From assembly GCA_023412495.1 (NCBI GenBank), contig JAEYNP010000036.1:1-64000 (forward strand): DNA of 64,000 bases, given 5' to 3'. Made by a program: the position numbers and the translations under genes. The number at the start of each line of letters is the position of its first letter. Position 1 is the stretch's first letter. Origin of the DNA: Pseudomonadota bacterium. Lineage in GTDB: Bacteria; Desulfobacterota; Desulfobulbia; Desulfobulbales; Desulfocapsaceae. The notes below the pieces were generated by a model, which saw only the letters and a list, made by a program, of their open reading frames with translations, was not told the DNA's origin and ran no database searches. Shown here one piece after another: positions 1 through 8,820 of the stretch.

Positions 1-52
1 GTAGTAATCCGACCCTGGCGGTGGCCAATTGTACGCGGAAACGAAGTCAAGG

Positions 53-375
53 CCTTCCCAAAAGCACCTTGCCCGCCCTTACCTCTTGCCGAAGGCAACA
101 AGCCAGCCTGCCCACTGTCCTCTGCCCACTGTCCTCTGTCCTCTGTCCTCTGTCCTCTGGCTTCTGGCTTCGGGATGGTCGCAGCCGATTCATTACGACA
201 AAGCCCCGCCCCGAGTTCATTACTCGACTGGACTTTTGCCGTTCCAAGGGGCTCTGAACCAGGTGATGTGCCTATGGCGAATTCAAGACCTTCCCAAAAG
301 CACCTTGCCCGCCCTTACCTCTTGCCGAAGGCAACAAGCCAGTCTGTTCTCTGGCTTCTGGTTTCTGGCTTCTGA
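53..375. repeat. Direct repeat pair plus heptamer-phased repeats
   Basis: A 54-bp sequence at 53-106 recurs, apparently without change, at 289-342. Each copy is followed by degenerate 7-base tandem words: CTCTGTC/CTCTGGC/TTCTGGC types at about 109-177 and GGCTTCT/GGTTTCT types at about 344-375. No convincing gene lies in 1-376; the short ORFs there are made of the repeats. The heptamer words belong to the same style of repeat seen later at 14.8, 31.7, 45.6, 55.6 and 60.6 kb. Confidence 0.8.
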
Positions 376-376
376 A

Positions 377-898
377 TCATTCCCCCTCAAACTCCATTAT
401 CGCAAATACATCGCAGTCGGCGATTCGTGATCTGCCTTTCAAGTCAGGCAACTCGATCAGGAAAGCGCATTCGAGAACCTTTGCGCCCAATGCTCGAACC
501 AATTGAACTGTTGCGCTCACGGTTCCGCCGGTGGCGATGAGATCGTCAACGACAACCACCTTGTCTCCCGGCTCCAAAGCGTCCCTGTGAATCTCGAGCG
601 TCCCCGATCCGTATTCCAGGCTGTATGATTCCTCCACGGTTTCCGCTGGCAGTTTACCTTTTTTTCGAACCGGAACAAACCCCACACCCAGTTTATAGGC
701 AAGCACTCCGCCGAACACAAAACCGCGGGCATCGATTCCGACAATCTGGTCGATATCCTTATCCCGGTATCTTTCATAGAGGATGTCGCATGACTTGCGG
801 AAAGCTTCGGGGTGGTTCATGAGGGTTGTCAGATCGCGGAAAATAACTCCGGGAATGGGCCAGTCGGGTATGCTGCGGACGCTGCTTTTCAAATTCAT
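377..898 (-). CDS. apt: Adenine phosphoribosyltransferase
   Basis: Cytoplasmic purine-salvage enzyme that joins adenine and PRPP to give AMP and pyrophosphate. The 173-aa product has the normal family length. It shows the type I PRTase PRPP-binding motif VVVVDDLIATGGT near residue 120, the IVGIDARGFVFG segment near residue 55, and the IPDWPIPGVIFRDLTTL N-terminus typical of Apt. The ATG at 898 has only a weak upstream purine tract. The neighbouring gene on the same strand is mtnP, whose reaction releases adenine, so the two form a logical salvage pair even though a repeat element separates them. Confidence 0.95.
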   Translation of the reverse strand: MNLKSSVRSIPDWPIPGVIFRDLTTLMNHPEAFRKSCDILYERYRDKDIDQIVGIDARGFVFGGVLAYKLGVGFVPVRKKGKLPAETVEESYSLEYGSGTLEIHRDALEPGDKVVVVDDLIATGGTVSATVQLVRALGAKVLECAFLIELPDLKGRSRIADCDVFAIMEFEGE

Positions 899-930
899 GG
901 TAGTGCCCCGGTTCTTAATGATTGATTAGG

Positions 931-1080
931 TCGTAAAAAGTGCTCAAACCCCGTGGAGATGGACTCTGAAAAAAGTTCGATATAGTGTCTGAAACGGCGC
1001 TTTGATAGTACATATAATACAGCGAAGCGCCGTTTCAGACTTACAACGAAGTAGATCGGACTTTTTACGAGTCCATCAAT
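931..1080. repeat. Palindromic MITE-like element, copy 1
   Basis: Nested inverted repeat. The outer arms TCGTAAAAAGT (931-941) and ACTTTTTACGA (1060-1070) enclose perfect 16-bp inner arms at 987-1002 and 1025-1040 (GTCTGAAACGGCGCTT and its complement). A second copy lies at 2091-2240. The right end overlaps the last codons and TGA stop of mtnP. The element carries no gene. The structure fits a non-autonomous palindromic mobile element, but no transposase is present in the window. Confidence 0.85.
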
Positions 1081-1846
1081 TATTAAATGAAATCGAAGTT
1101 TGTTGGAAGCCTTCGATGACGCTCACGAGTAATCTCGTGACATTATCTGCGTTTTTATGGAATACCTCAAGAATCTCATCCCAGGTTACCGGCTTTTCGT
1201 CTTCCTTCCAGCAGTCGTAGTCGGTCGACATGGCGACCGCCGCATACGGAATACCGGCTTCGTTCGCGAGCATCGCCTCCGGGGCTGTGGACATGTTTAT
1301 CACATCCGCGCCCCACAACCGGAACATCTTCGATTCGGCAACCGTGGAAAAACGTGGTCCTTCGATGGTGATGACGCAACCCCGGGGATGGACTGTAAGC
1401 CTCAAGGCCCGGGCAGTCTCAAAGAGCCTGCGCCGCAAATCTTCTGAAAACGGTTGGGCCATGGCGGTATGGCGGGGGCCGGTTGCGAAGGTATCGAAAA
1501 AAGTGTTTTTCCTGAATCTGGTAAAATCGATGAACTGATCCAGCACTACCAGGTGCCCCCGCTCAATTTCCTGCCTCAGACTGCCGCAGGCGGTCGTGGC
1601 CAGGATATGCGTCACACCGGCCTCTTTGAGAGCCGTAATGTTGGCTCTATTGTTAATCTCGGTGGGACTGAACTGATGTTGCCGGCCGTGCCTCGCGAGA
1701 ATAACCGTTTCAATGCCGCCGATCCTGCCGGCCAGAAGCGAGGAAGATGGTTTGCCGTATTCGGTCTCCACCTCGATTGCCTTCGGTTCCTTCAAGATAT
1801 CCGGATTGTCGAGTCCGGAACCGCCGATTATGCCGACCTTCACCAT
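1076..1846 (-). CDS. mtnP: S-methyl-5'-thioadenosine phosphorylase
   Basis: Phosphorolyses methylthioadenosine to adenine and methylthioribose-1-phosphate (PNP/MTAP family). The 256-aa product carries family signatures: GIIGGSGL at the N-terminus, the INNRANITALKEAGV segment, TTACGSLR, the substrate loop TIEGPRFSTVAES, MSTAPEAMLANEAGIPYA, and STDYDCW near residue 208. The start at 1846 has a GGAGAG ribosome site 7 nt upstream. The last residues and the stop codon lie inside the end of the upstream palindromic element, so the C-terminus may have been altered by its insertion. Released adenine would feed the adjacent apt product. Confidence 0.95.
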   Translation of the reverse strand: MVKVGIIGGSGLDNPDILKEPKAIEVETEYGKPSSSLLAGRIGGIETVILARHGRQHQFSPTEINNRANITALKEAGVTHILATTACGSLRQEIERGHLVVLDQFIDFTRFRKNTFFDTFATGPRHTAMAQPFSEDLRRRLFETARALRLTVHPRGCVITIEGPRFSTVAESKMFRLWGADVINMSTAPEAMLANEAGIPYAAVAMSTDYDCWKEDEKPVTWDEILEVFHKNADNVTRLLVSVIEGFQQTSISFNN

Positions 1847-2090
1847 TTATTCACTCTCCTGATCGATCAGTCCTGGCTTTGCTGTGCTTTGCACTCCGAC
1901 TTGCTTCAAACAGGCTAGCTTATCGAACTCCCAATCCGGAAGCAACTTTTTTCATGGATACCCTTCAATAGAGGTTGAAAAAGCAATCACGAGAAATTGG
2001 CTTTGGTGAAATCGGACAATCCTGGAAGAATTGACTTTACAGCCCGATAGGACATAATGAATATAGTTGATGAGTTTCTACCTTTGCTAA

Positions 2091-2240
2091 ATTCGTAAAA
2101 AGTGCCCCAACCCGTGGAGATGGATTCTGGAAAAAGTTTGATATACGAAGCGTAGTGTCTGAAACGGCGCTTTGGTAGTACACATGGTACGGCGAAGCGC
2201 CGTTTCAGGCCTAAACGAAGTAGATTGGACTTTTTACGAA
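2091..2240. repeat. Palindromic MITE-like element, copy 2
   Basis: Second copy of the 931-1080 element in the same orientation. The outer arms are at 2093-2103 and 2229-2239; the inner arms are at 2157-2172 and 2195-2208. It carries about 8 extra bases (ACGAAGCG) next to the left inner arm and has diverged at scattered positions. Together the two copies bracket mtnP. The stretch 1847-2090 upstream of mtnP shows no other feature I can support. Confidence 0.85.
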
Positions 2241-2267
2241 TCGATCAACCCTTTGGTGAGGAGAAAG

Positions 2268-3419
2268 ATGCTTGAGTTAAGAAAATTCGTCGCCCCGGAG
2301 TTCATTTTTGGACCGGAGGCCATGCAGCTCATTGGCCGTTACCTGAGTAACTTCGGAGCCAAAAAGGTGCTCATTGTTACCGATCCGGGCGTTATCGAAG
2401 CCGGATTGCTGGCAGAACTCACCGGTCTGCACGAAGATGAAGGCATAGAATTTGCCGTCTTTTCCGCTATCTCTCCCAACCCTCGTGATTCCGAAGTCAT
2501 GGCGGGAGCGGAATTTTACCATGAAGAAAAATGCGACGTCATAGTCGCCCTGGGCGGCGGCAGCCCTATGGATTGCGCCAAGGGTATCGGCATCGTCAGC
2601 ACCAATCGCGAGGATATCCTTGCCTTCGAGGGTATCGATAACGTCGCCGTTCCGGGCCCCCCCCTCATCTGCATTCCTACGACTGCTGGAACCTCCGCCG
2701 ACGTTTCCCAGTTCGCCATCATCAACTATACGGCAGAGCGGAAGAAGATAGCCATCGTCAGTAAAACGGTGGTCCCCGATGTGGCTCTTATCGACCCCCT
2801 GACCACCGTCACCATGGACCCCCATCTGACTGCCTGCACCGGCATGGACGCCCTGGTGCACGCCATCGAAGCATTTGTCTCCACCGCCAATTCGCCGCTC
2901 CTCGATCTCCATGCCCTGGAGGCGGTCCGCCTGATCTGCACCAACCTGCCACAAGCGTTGAATGCCCCAAATGACATAGTGCTGCGGAGCAATCTAATGC
3001 TTGCCAGCTTGCAGGCGGGCCTCGCCTTCTCCAACGCCAGCCTCGGAGCTGTCCATGCCATGGCCCACAGCCTGGGCGGCTTGCTCGATCTCCCTCACGG
3101 CGAGTGCAACGCCATCCTGCTCGACCATGTAATCGCATTCAATTTCCCGGAAGCCGTCGAACGTTTCAGTCGAATCGGCAACGCAATGGGCCTTGACCTT
3201 TACGGGAAAAACACCGATGAAATCAAACAGGCGGTGCTGGCTAAGATCAGCGGTTTGAAGAAGCAGATTGGCATCCAAAAGACACTGGGCGAAAGAGGGG
3301 CGACAATTTCAGACATCCCCCAGCTCGCCCGCAAGGCGCTCAACGATCCCTGCATGGTCACCAACCCCAGGGTGCCAAGCCAGCGGGACATCGAGGTCAT
3401 TTATGAAGAAGCCCTCTGA
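2268..3419 (+). CDS. ercA: ErcA-like iron-containing alcohol dehydrogenase
   Basis: Group III (iron) alcohol dehydrogenase of 383 aa. It has the NAD-binding motif [14 protein letters not shown] near residue 95, [14 protein letters not shown], and the metal-ligand His/Asp positions in [19 protein letters not shown] and LPHGECNA. The opening [19 protein letters not shown] and overall pattern resemble ErcA, an alcohol-dehydrogenase-like protein implicated in ethanol-oxidation regulation in Pseudomonas, more than BDH or PDO enzymes. The ATG at 2268 has a strong GGTGAGGAG site; a longer reading frame from 2172 runs through the repeat and is rejected. The stop overlaps the next kinase gene by 17 bases, so translation is probably coupled. 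Whether it acts as an enzyme or as a sensor partner is not shown by sequence. Confidence 0.87.
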   Translation: MLELRKFVAPEFIFGPEAMQLIGRYLSNFGAKKVLIVTDPGVIEAGLLAELTGLHEDEGIEFAVFSAISPNPRDSEVMAGAEFYHEEKCDVIVALGGGSPMDCAKGIGIVSTNREDILAFEGIDNVAVPGPPLICIPTTAGTSADVSQFAIINYTAERKKIAIVSKTVVPDVALIDPLTTVTMDPHLTACTGMDALVHAIEAFVSTANSPLLDLHALEAVRLICTNLPQALNAPNDIVLRSNLMLASLQAGLAFSNASLGAVHAMAHSLGGLLDLPHGECNAILLDHVIAFNFPEAVERFSRIGNAMGLDLYGKNTDEIKQAVLAKISGLKKQIGIQKTLGERGATISDIPQLARKALNDPCMVTNPRVPSQRDIEVIYEEAL

Positions 3420-4767
3420 CCACGAGAGCAGACGCGAACTGCTGAGGCAGAGCATTATCGGACTGGGCGAAAAATCCATCCGCAAGAGTTACTATCCCGA
3501 ACTCCAGCAACGCATTGCCGAGTTGGAGCGCTCGAACCTGGAACTGCAGGAGGAGATAACCGAACGGCGCGAGGCACAAGCTTCTGCAAAAAAGCTTGCC
3601 CAGCAACTTCAGCAATCGCTGAAGATGGAGGCGATAGGCACCCTCGCCGGAGGAATCGCCCACGATTTCAACAACATTCTCTCTGCCATCATCGGCTACA
3701 CCGAGCTGGCCCAGTTACATATGCAGGCCAGCTGTAAACAGGATAATTGCCAGGCGGCGAAGGATCTCGAACGGGTGCTGCTGGCTTCGGAAAGGGCCAA
3801 GGAACTGGTCCGCCAGATTCTCACCTTCAGCCGCCGCCAGGACTACGAGCATACTCCATTGCCATTTGCCCAGGTGGTTACCGACGCCCTCAGTCTGTTA
3901 CGCTCTTCGCTCCCCCAGTCCATTGAAATTCGAACAAAAATCGAAATTGAAGACGAGTTGATCTCTGGGAATGCCACTCAAATTCACCAGATCATCATGA
4001 ATCTCGGGACCAACGCCAGGGATGCCATGGGAGAAGGCGGCGGGATCCTGACTGTGGAAATCGACCGTATCGAAATCGAACCCATCGATGAAAAATCGAA
4101 GATTCTGCAGCTTGCCCCGGGTCCGTACCTCCTCCTCAAAATTTGCGACAACGGCTGCGGCATGGAACAATCCATGGTCGATAAGATTTTCGATCCGTAT
4201 TTCACCACGAAACCGAAGGACAAGGGGACTGGAATGGGGCTCGCCGTCGTGCACGGCATAGTAAAGAGTCACAACGGATTGATAACCGTCTACAGCGAAC
4301 CAGGCAAGGGGACCAGTTTCCTCATGTACTTTCCGAAATTCGGCGGGTTTTGTACGGAAAAACCGGTTTCCTGCAGCCCGGAAGTCCCATTGGGAACGGA
4401 AAGAATACTTTTGGTAGACGATGAGGCAATGGTTGCCCGCATGCAGGAGCGCCTTCTGGAAAGCCTCGGCTATTCCGTCACGGTCGAAACCGAACCCTTC
4501 CGGGCCGTACAGATTTTCACTGCCGATCCGCGAGCCTTCGATCTGGTTCTCACCGACATGACCATGCCCAAGATGAACGGAGCCACCTTGACCCAGCACC
4601 TTCTTGCAATTCGTCAGGATATTCCTGTCATCCTCTGCACCGGTTTCAGTGAGTTGATCAATGAGAAGAAGGCAATGGCCATCGGGATCAAGGCCTTCGC
4701 CATGAAGCCGCTGATGCGCAGATCTATTGCCACTCTGGTCAGAAAAGTCCTGGACTCGCCCCTGTGA
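3403..4767 (+). CDS. Hybrid sensor histidine kinase with C-terminal receiver
   Basis: Soluble 454-aa kinase. It has an N-terminal coiled coil (residues ~30-75), a HisKA domain with phospho-His in [11 protein letters not shown] near residue 87, an HATPase with an N-box ([12 protein letters not shown]), G1 (DNGCGM) and G2 ([11 protein letters not shown]), then a receiver with DD near residue 335, phospho-Asp in [11 protein letters not shown] and conserved Lys in AMKP. No transmembrane segment or recognisable sensor domain is visible. The start at 3403 lies inside ercA, a gene pair that recalls the ErcA/ErcS' arrangement. Inference: it works with the alcohol dehydrogenase-like protein in alcohol sensing. 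Confidence 0.87.
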   Translation: MKKPSDHESRRELLRQSIIGLGEKSIRKSYYPELQQRIAELERSNLELQEEITERREAQASAKKLAQQLQQSLKMEAIGTLAGGIAHDFNNILSAIIGYTELAQLHMQASCKQDNCQAAKDLERVLLASERAKELVRQILTFSRRQDYEHTPLPFAQVVTDALSLLRSSLPQSIEIRTKIEIEDELISGNATQIHQIIMNLGTNARDAMGEGGGILTVEIDRIEIEPIDEKSKILQLAPGPYLLLKICDNGCGMEQSMVDKIFDPYFTTKPKDKGTGMGLAVVHGIVKSHNGLITVYSEPGKGTSFLMYFPKFGGFCTEKPVSCSPEVPLGTERILLVDDEAMVARMQERLLESLGYSVTVETEPFRAVQIFTADPRAFDLVLTDMTMPKMNGATLTQHLLAIRQDIPVILCTGFSELINEKKAMAIGIKAFAMKPLMRRSIATLVRKVLDSPL

Positions 4768-4835
4768 TTTTGCTATTCCTCTCATAAATCATCCTCCTGA
4801 AACTTTCCTGACCCCCTTTATCGACATCTATTTTC

Positions 4836-5348
4836 ATGTTTGCCTTCAAAGACAGAAGAAGGAGCCGCAGGATAGATCTCCGGCTGCCGGTGGGCCTTCT
4901 TGCATTTGTTATCGCCACGGACCAGATTACCAAGGCGGCGGCCGAGAAATATCTCGCCCATACCGGCGAAATTCCCGTCATGGGCGGGCTTGTCACCTTC
5001 TCCCTGGTCAAAAATTTCGAAGGCTTTCTGGGGGTAGCCCGCGGTCTGCCAACCTCCCTACAGTTCTTTTTTCTCTATGTCTGCGTCGGGATCCTCCTTG
5101 CAGCCTGCATCTTCTATCTCTTTCTCCTTCGCCGCCCCAATCCCAGCTACATCCTGCCCCTCTGCCTGGTCACCGGCGGAGGCCTGAGCAACCTCCTCGA
5201 CCGAATCCTGCACGGAGGCGGCGTCACCGATTTCGTGTTCCTCACGGTTGGTAGACTCAGCACCGGAATCTTCAATCTCGCCGATGTATACATTCTCGTC
5301 GGTTCCTTTATTTTCGGTTTTTTCCTCTTCTCGAGGCCGGGAAGATAG
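4836..5348 (+). CDS. lspA: Lipoprotein signal peptidase (signal peptidase II)
   Basis: Inner-membrane aspartyl protease that removes signal peptides from diacylated prolipoproteins. The 170-aa protein has four hydrophobic segments and both catalytic Asp motifs: [17 protein letters not shown] near residues 113-129 and [11 protein letters not shown] near residues 143-153. The first motif has GVTDF where many homologues have VVDF. Length is normal. It lies downstream of the kinase and upstream of asd without obvious coupling to either. Confidence 0.93.
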   Translation: MFAFKDRRRSRRIDLRLPVGLLAFVIATDQITKAAAEKYLAHTGEIPVMGGLVTFSLVKNFEGFLGVARGLPTSLQFFFLYVCVGILLAACIFYLFLLRRPNPSYILPLCLVTGGGLSNLLDRILHGGGVTDFVFLTVGRLSTGIFNLADVYILVGSFIFGFFLFSRPGR

Positions 5349-5369
5349 ATCTTGCGCCTGCTCGCCCGC

Positions 5370-5418
5370 CCTTCATTTTTCACAAGCATTTCTGCGCCAA
5401 TCCAGGTAAAAATGAAGG
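5370..5418. repeat. 11-bp inverted repeat between lspA and asd
   Basis: CCTTCATTTTT at 5370-5380 and its exact complement AAAAATGAAGG at 5408-5418, separated by 27 bases. The arms are AT-rich and there is no U-tract after the right arm, so a classical terminator is doubtful. It could form a leader structure for asd or weakly terminate lspA. I saw no features of a lysine riboswitch here. Confidence 0.4.
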
Positions 5419-5497
5419 TTTCCGAATTTTTGGGGGGAGATACGAGAGTCCTGCCTCAAATGTGCACAAACCACAATTATTTTCTATGGAGTCTCCA

Positions 5498-6619
5498 ATG
5501 CTAAAAGTAGGATTTGTCGGTTGGCGGGGAATGGTCGGTTCCGTTCTCATGGAGAGAATGGAGGCCGAAAAAGATTTTCATGGATTCGAGCCGGTGTTCT
5601 TCACCACCTCCCAGGCGGGACAGGCCGGCCCGGACGTCGGCGGAATGGGGAAAAAACCTCTCGAAAACGCCATGGATATCGGCCGGCTGGCGGATATGGA
5701 CATCATCGTCTCCTGCCAGGGCGGGAGCTACACCACCAGCGTCTACGAGAGCCTGCGCAGCCGCTGGAACGGCTACTGGATCGATGCCGCGTCGACCCTC
5801 CGGATGAGGGACGATGCGATCATCATTCTCGATCCGGTCAACCGGGCCGTCATCGACCGGGGACTCGAACACGGCATCAAAAATTACATCGGCGGCAACT
5901 GCACGGTCTCGCTCATGCTGATGGGCCTGGGCGGGCTCTTCGCCCATGACCTGGTCGAATGGATAAGCTCCATGACCTATCAGGCGGCAAGCGGCGCAGG
6001 CGCCAAAAACATGCGCGAGCTGCTCACCCAGATGGGTGAACTGGCGGGCGAGGTCGGCAATCTCCTGGCCGATCCCTCTTCGGCCATACTCGACATCGAC
6101 CGCAAGATCACCGCCAGGCTGAACGACGGGTCGCTCACCATGACCAACTGGGGGGTCCCCCTGGCCGCGAGCCTCATTCCATGGATCGATGTGCCGGTCG
6201 CCGGCGGGCAGTCCAAGGAGGAGTGGAAGGGTATCGCCGAAACCAACAAGATCCTCGGTCGAAGCGGCGCCCAGATCATTCCCATCGACGGTCTCTGCGT
6301 GCGGATCGGAGCGATGAGATGCCATTCCCAGGGACTGACCATTAAGCTCAAGAAGGACGTGAGCTTGGAGGAGATCGAGAAGATCATCGCCGGCCACAAC
6401 GAGTGGGTCAAGGTCATCCCCAACGACCGCCAGATCAGTTCCCAGGAACTTACCCCGGTCAAAGTCTCCGGGACCCTCTCGATCCCCGTCGGCCGTCTCC
6501 ATAAACTCAATATCGGGCCGCAGTACCTGGCCGCCTTCACCGTCGGGGATCAGTTGCTGTGGGGCGCCGCTGAACCGGTGCGCAGGATGCTGAACATCGT
6601 TCTTGCCTATCTGCGCTGA
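5498..6619 (+). CDS. asd: Aspartate-semialdehyde dehydrogenase
   Basis: Reduces aspartyl phosphate to aspartate semialdehyde with NADPH, at the branch point for lysine/diaminopimelate, threonine and methionine. The 373-aa product has the N-terminal fold signature [14 protein letters not shown], the active-site cysteine in [12 protein letters not shown] near residue 135, [16 protein letters not shown], and the catalytic His in [13 protein letters not shown]. Length and motifs match the E. coli-type subfamily. The ATG at 5498 is chosen because GGAG lies 6 bases upstream; in-frame alternatives occur at 5486 and 5462. Confidence 0.95.
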   Translation: MLKVGFVGWRGMVGSVLMERMEAEKDFHGFEPVFFTTSQAGQAGPDVGGMGKKPLENAMDIGRLADMDIIVSCQGGSYTTSVYESLRSRWNGYWIDAASTLRMRDDAIIILDPVNRAVIDRGLEHGIKNYIGGNCTVSLMLMGLGGLFAHDLVEWISSMTYQAASGAGAKNMRELLTQMGELAGEVGNLLADPSSAILDIDRKITARLNDGSLTMTNWGVPLAASLIPWIDVPVAGGQSKEEWKGIAETNKILGRSGAQIIPIDGLCVRIGAMRCHSQGLTIKLKKDVSLEEIEKIIAGHNEWVKVIPNDRQISSQELTPVKVSGTLSIPVGRLHKLNIGPQYLAAFTVGDQLLWGAAEPVRRMLNIVLAYLR

Positions 6620-6661
6620 TATCGTGACAGGAACAGGAAAAGTGTCAAAAGAGTAGACGGT

Positions 6662-6844
6662 ATGCCGAACGAGTATTCGGTAAAGATCCACGACTATCTC
6701 ACCGAGAAGATATCGGAAGCTGAAAGAGGTATTGCCCGCGGGGACGAGCAGTCGGCCTTCTATCACGGCCAGCTCGAGGAGTTGCAGCATTTACGCGAAT
6801 ATCTCAAGAAACACATCGATCTCAAGGACTTCACCTACTACTGA
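6662..6844 (+). CDS. Small helical protein, paralogue 1
   Basis: 60-aa charged helical protein that I do not recognise as a named family. It shares a layout with the next ORF: an N-terminal Y..(L/Y)L segment, a central E/R-rich stretch, a HxGxLxx motif (HGQLEELQHLREYLKKHI) and a lysine-rich end. It follows asd by 42 bases and the next small gene begins 5 bases after it, so the three may be co-transcribed. No membrane segment, metal motif or signal peptide is seen. Coding status is inferred from the paralogous pair and the tight spacing. Confidence 0.6.
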   Translation: MPNEYSVKIHDYLTEKISEAERGIARGDEQSAFYHGQLEELQHLREYLKKHIDLKDFTYY

Positions 6845-6849
6845 TCATT

Positions 6850-7044
6850 ATGGTATACAGCTATCTTCTCGACCTGTACCGGTTCATCGCGGAACGTGAA
6901 GAGGAAATCAAAAGGCGGCAGGAGGATCCTGCCGCCTCCCACGAAGCCAAAGACCACCTGCGGGGCCGTCTGGCCGCCATCAGCGACTTCCACACCTTCC
7001 TGAAAAACAATTTCCATTCGCGGCTGCCTCGCAGGCTGCGTTAG
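6850..7044 (+). CDS. Small helical protein, paralogue 2
   Basis: 64-aa protein similar in design to the preceding one: YSYLLDLYRFIAEREEEIKRR, then a HLRGRLAAISDFHTFLKNN segment that aligns with HGQLEELQHLREYLKKHI of its neighbour. The pair looks like a tandem duplication. Function is unknown. It ends about 100 bases before the convergent transporter gene; I saw no clear terminator between them. Confidence 0.6.
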   Translation: MVYSYLLDLYRFIAEREEEIKRRQEDPAASHEAKDHLRGRLAAISDFHTFLKNNFHSRLPRRLR

Positions 7045-7148
7045 TTTTGCACCTTACCCTCGCGCCGCGGTTGATCAGGTTCCCCCTGATGGATCTTCTC
7101 GGCAGGCGGCCGGCATAACTTACCCTTTTCCGGGTCCGGTTAAAAAAC

Positions 7149-8087
7149 CTACAGCGACATGGAATGCAGCAGATAAAGCGCCAGACTGTAGGTAATGACC
7201 GAGCAGAGGGTTGAAAGCATGATGATTGCCCCCGACAGTTCCGCGTCGCATTTCAGCTGCTGCGCCATAATGTAGGCGGCGGTGGCCGTGGGCGTGGCCG
7301 CCAGAAGCACCCCGATCGCCAGTTCCTGACCTTGCACTCCGAGGACGAGGAGCACCAGGACGGTCAGCACCGGCATCAACACGATTTTTATCGCCGCCGA
7401 TACTGCCGCCGGCGCAAGGTCACCCCGCAGTCTTTGAAAAGAGAAAGATGCGCCGATGGAAATGAGGGCGAGCGGCAGCGACATGCCCGTGACGATATCC
7501 AGCGCCCGATCGACGATCCGCGGCAGGGACAGCCCCAGAAAACTCCAGAGGATGCCGACAAAGGAGGCAACAATGAGAGGATTGGTGGCGACCTGCTGCA
7601 GCCAGAAGAAACGTCCCATGCCCAGCTTTTCCCGACGATGGGGAAGCATGAGCGCCATCACCGACAGGACATTCATGTAGGGCACCAGAAAACCGAGCAG
7701 AATCCCAGCCTTGGTAAATCCCTCTTCACCGTACGCATTGTAGACGATCGCCAGGCCGATATAGGCGAGATTACCTCGAAAAGCACCCTGACAGAATGCT
7801 CCCCGCACTGCCGGGCTGTAGCCGCGCAGGCGGCCCAACACATAGGAAAGAATGAACACCGTGGTAATGACGAGAATCATCCCGCCTAAAAGGGACCCGT
7901 TGAAACTGGCAAAAAAATCGGCTCCGGCAATTTTATAAAAAAGCAATGCCGGCAAGGCGATATAGTACACCAATCTGTTGAGATCGTAGATGAACGCGCC
8001 GTGGATGAGAGCGGTCCGCTTGAGGCAGAAACCGAGCCCGATCACCAGAAAAACCGGCAGCACGATGAGGAAGATCTCCGAATTCAT
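7149..8087 (-). CDS. AEC-family transporter (auxin efflux carrier/malate permease type)
   Basis: 312-aa polytopic membrane protein with about ten hydrophobic helices, the usual length and pattern of AEC (Mem_trans) proteins. Supporting segments are IFLIVLPVFLVIGLGFCLKR at the N-terminus, the PLIVASFVGILWSFLGL helix near mid-protein, and a C-terminal VLLAATPTATAAYIMAQQ helix typical of the family. Bacterial members export or exchange carboxylates or amino-acid-like anions; the substrate cannot be read from sequence. The ATG at 8087 is chosen because the frame upstream runs back through dispersed repeats. No strong ribosome site is visible. Confidence 0.85.
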   Translation of the reverse strand: MNSEIFLIVLPVFLVIGLGFCLKRTALIHGAFIYDLNRLVYYIALPALLFYKIAGADFFASFNGSLLGGMILVITTVFILSYVLGRLRGYSPAVRGAFCQGAFRGNLAYIGLAIVYNAYGEEGFTKAGILLGFLVPYMNVLSVMALMLPHRREKLGMGRFFWLQQVATNPLIVASFVGILWSFLGLSLPRIVDRALDIVTGMSLPLALISIGASFSFQRLRGDLAPAAVSAAIKIVLMPVLTVLVLLVLGVQGQELAIGVLLAATPTATAAYIMAQQLKCDAELSGAIIMLSTLCSVITYSLALYLLHSMSL

Positions 8088-8128
8088 GGATAGTCTTGGT
8101 TTTATCTCAAGAGCTCGACATCCTAAAA

Positions 8129-8199
8129 GGCGAACACGAGGTTCGCCCCTTACTTGGGCGACTGCAGGCGGTTCGTTGGGACGAACCTCGTCTTCGCCC
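8129..8199. repeat. REP-like inverted pair (GGCGAAC...GTTCGCC)
   Basis: A hairpin at 8129-8147 (7-bp stem GGCGAAC/GTTCGCC) is followed by a roughly inverted relative at 8178-8199; most of the 22 bases match after reversal. It resembles GGGCGAA/TTCGCCC palindromes that are common between genes, and the folD terminator at 23401 uses similar words. No gene is present here. Confidence 0.6.
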
Positions 8200-8315
8200 G
8201 AACGTGGCTGGGCACCATTCAGCCGTCTCTTTCTAAGCCACTCCAGGGAAAAATGCCACGTTATTTCGCTTGGAAAAATTGGAGCCGGGAACTGCAAAGG
8301 TGGTTTGGGATTCTG

Positions 8316-8480
8316 TCTCGTTGTCGTTGTCGCTGTCGTAATGGTAATCGAAAACCGAAAAATGATGGGATTTGGGAGCTTGACCGAGGAAACCACGAAT
8401 TGCGCGAAAAGGTCGCTCCTTACGGCGACTACGATTACGACAACGACAACCGTTCCGCTACCGCTTCAAATGACAACGAG
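8316..8480. repeat. GTCGTT-hexamer palindromic element, copy A (internally deleted)
   Basis: The left arm at about 8316-8350 (CGTTGTCGTTGTCG...) is inverted relative to the right arm at about 8423-8450 (GACTACGATTACGACAACGA). Just inside the right arm, 8386-8440 matches the 3' coding end of the four-helix-bundle pseudogene at 23.4-23.9 kb and translates in one frame as NHELREKVAPYGDYDYDND. The outer tail at 8451-8480 matches 23896-23924. This looks like a deletion derivative that kept both ends and lost most of the gene. Confidence 0.75.
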
Positions 8481-8603
8481 GAAAGTGCGCGGTCTATCCT
8501 GACGACCGGCTTGAGGAGCGCGCGGTCTTTTTTGTGCGGGTTCAGGCTCCAGAGAGTGGCAGGACGGGATCCCGCGATTCTGCCGCCTCGGAAAACGCAA
8601 GGA

Positions 8604-8641
8604 GATTGAAAAACGGGCAGTCGGTGGATCCCGACTGCCCG
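8604..8641 (-). terminator. Rho-independent terminator (minus strand)
   Basis: Perfect 11-bp stem CGGGCAGTCGG/CCGACTGCCCG at 8614-8641 with a 6-base loop, followed on the minus strand by TTTTTC (8604-8613). It lies 45 bases past the TAG at 8686-8688 that ends the read-through frame of the DUF438 gene, and much further from that gene's TGA at 8818. That spacing suggests the ancestral gene ended at 8686. Confidence 0.85.
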
Positions 8642-8685
8642 GCAATAGTGTGCGGTGAAATGGTTGTGCTCAAAGTCTACTGCGT

Positions 8686-8820
8686 CTACTGCCAATCAAG
8701 AAGACGCTTCTCTCCTTCGAGCGACCGGATACCGGTGACGTCCTGGGTCACCTCCAGGCAGCCCCGGTACCGTCTATGCTTATCGAACAAGGCGAAGTAA
8801 CGGATATGGATAAACTTTCA
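8686..8820 (-). pseudogene. 3' remainder of the DUF438 gene beyond an in-frame TGA
   Basis: The frame continues after the TGA (8818-8820) for 43 codons to a TAG at 8686-8688. It reads KFIHIRYFALFDKHRRYRG, followed by CLEVTQDVTGIRSLEGEKR and a LLDWQ end, the usual C-terminus of DUF438 PAS-type proteins (family pattern GG(R/K)FIHIRYFA). The TGA sits where a glycine codon is expected, so one G-to-T change would explain it. I saw no strong SECIS-like hairpin after it, unlike the two probable selenoprotein genes in this window. Confidence 0.7.

Noticed and set aside
2172..2267. N-terminal extension of the ErcA-like dehydrogenase frame
   Set aside because: It reads through the palindromic repeat; the internal ATG at 2268 has a strong ribosome site and the family-typical start.
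5349..5497. Possible lysine riboswitch upstream of asd
   Set aside because: The gap is only about 150 bases and shows one simple inverted repeat, not the multi-helix lysine aptamer.
5501..6790. 429-aa reverse ORF opposite asd
   Set aside because: Antisense shadow of a clear asd gene in GC-rich DNA; no family features.
8088..8396. Upstream extension of the AEC transporter frame
   Set aside because: The residues come from REP-like and GTCGTT repeat DNA and lack family similarity.
8818..8820. Selenocysteine at the DUF438 TGA
   Set aside because: Not favoured: the family has Gly here, no good SECIS hairpin follows, and one base change gives TGA. Kept as a finding but not used in the annotation.
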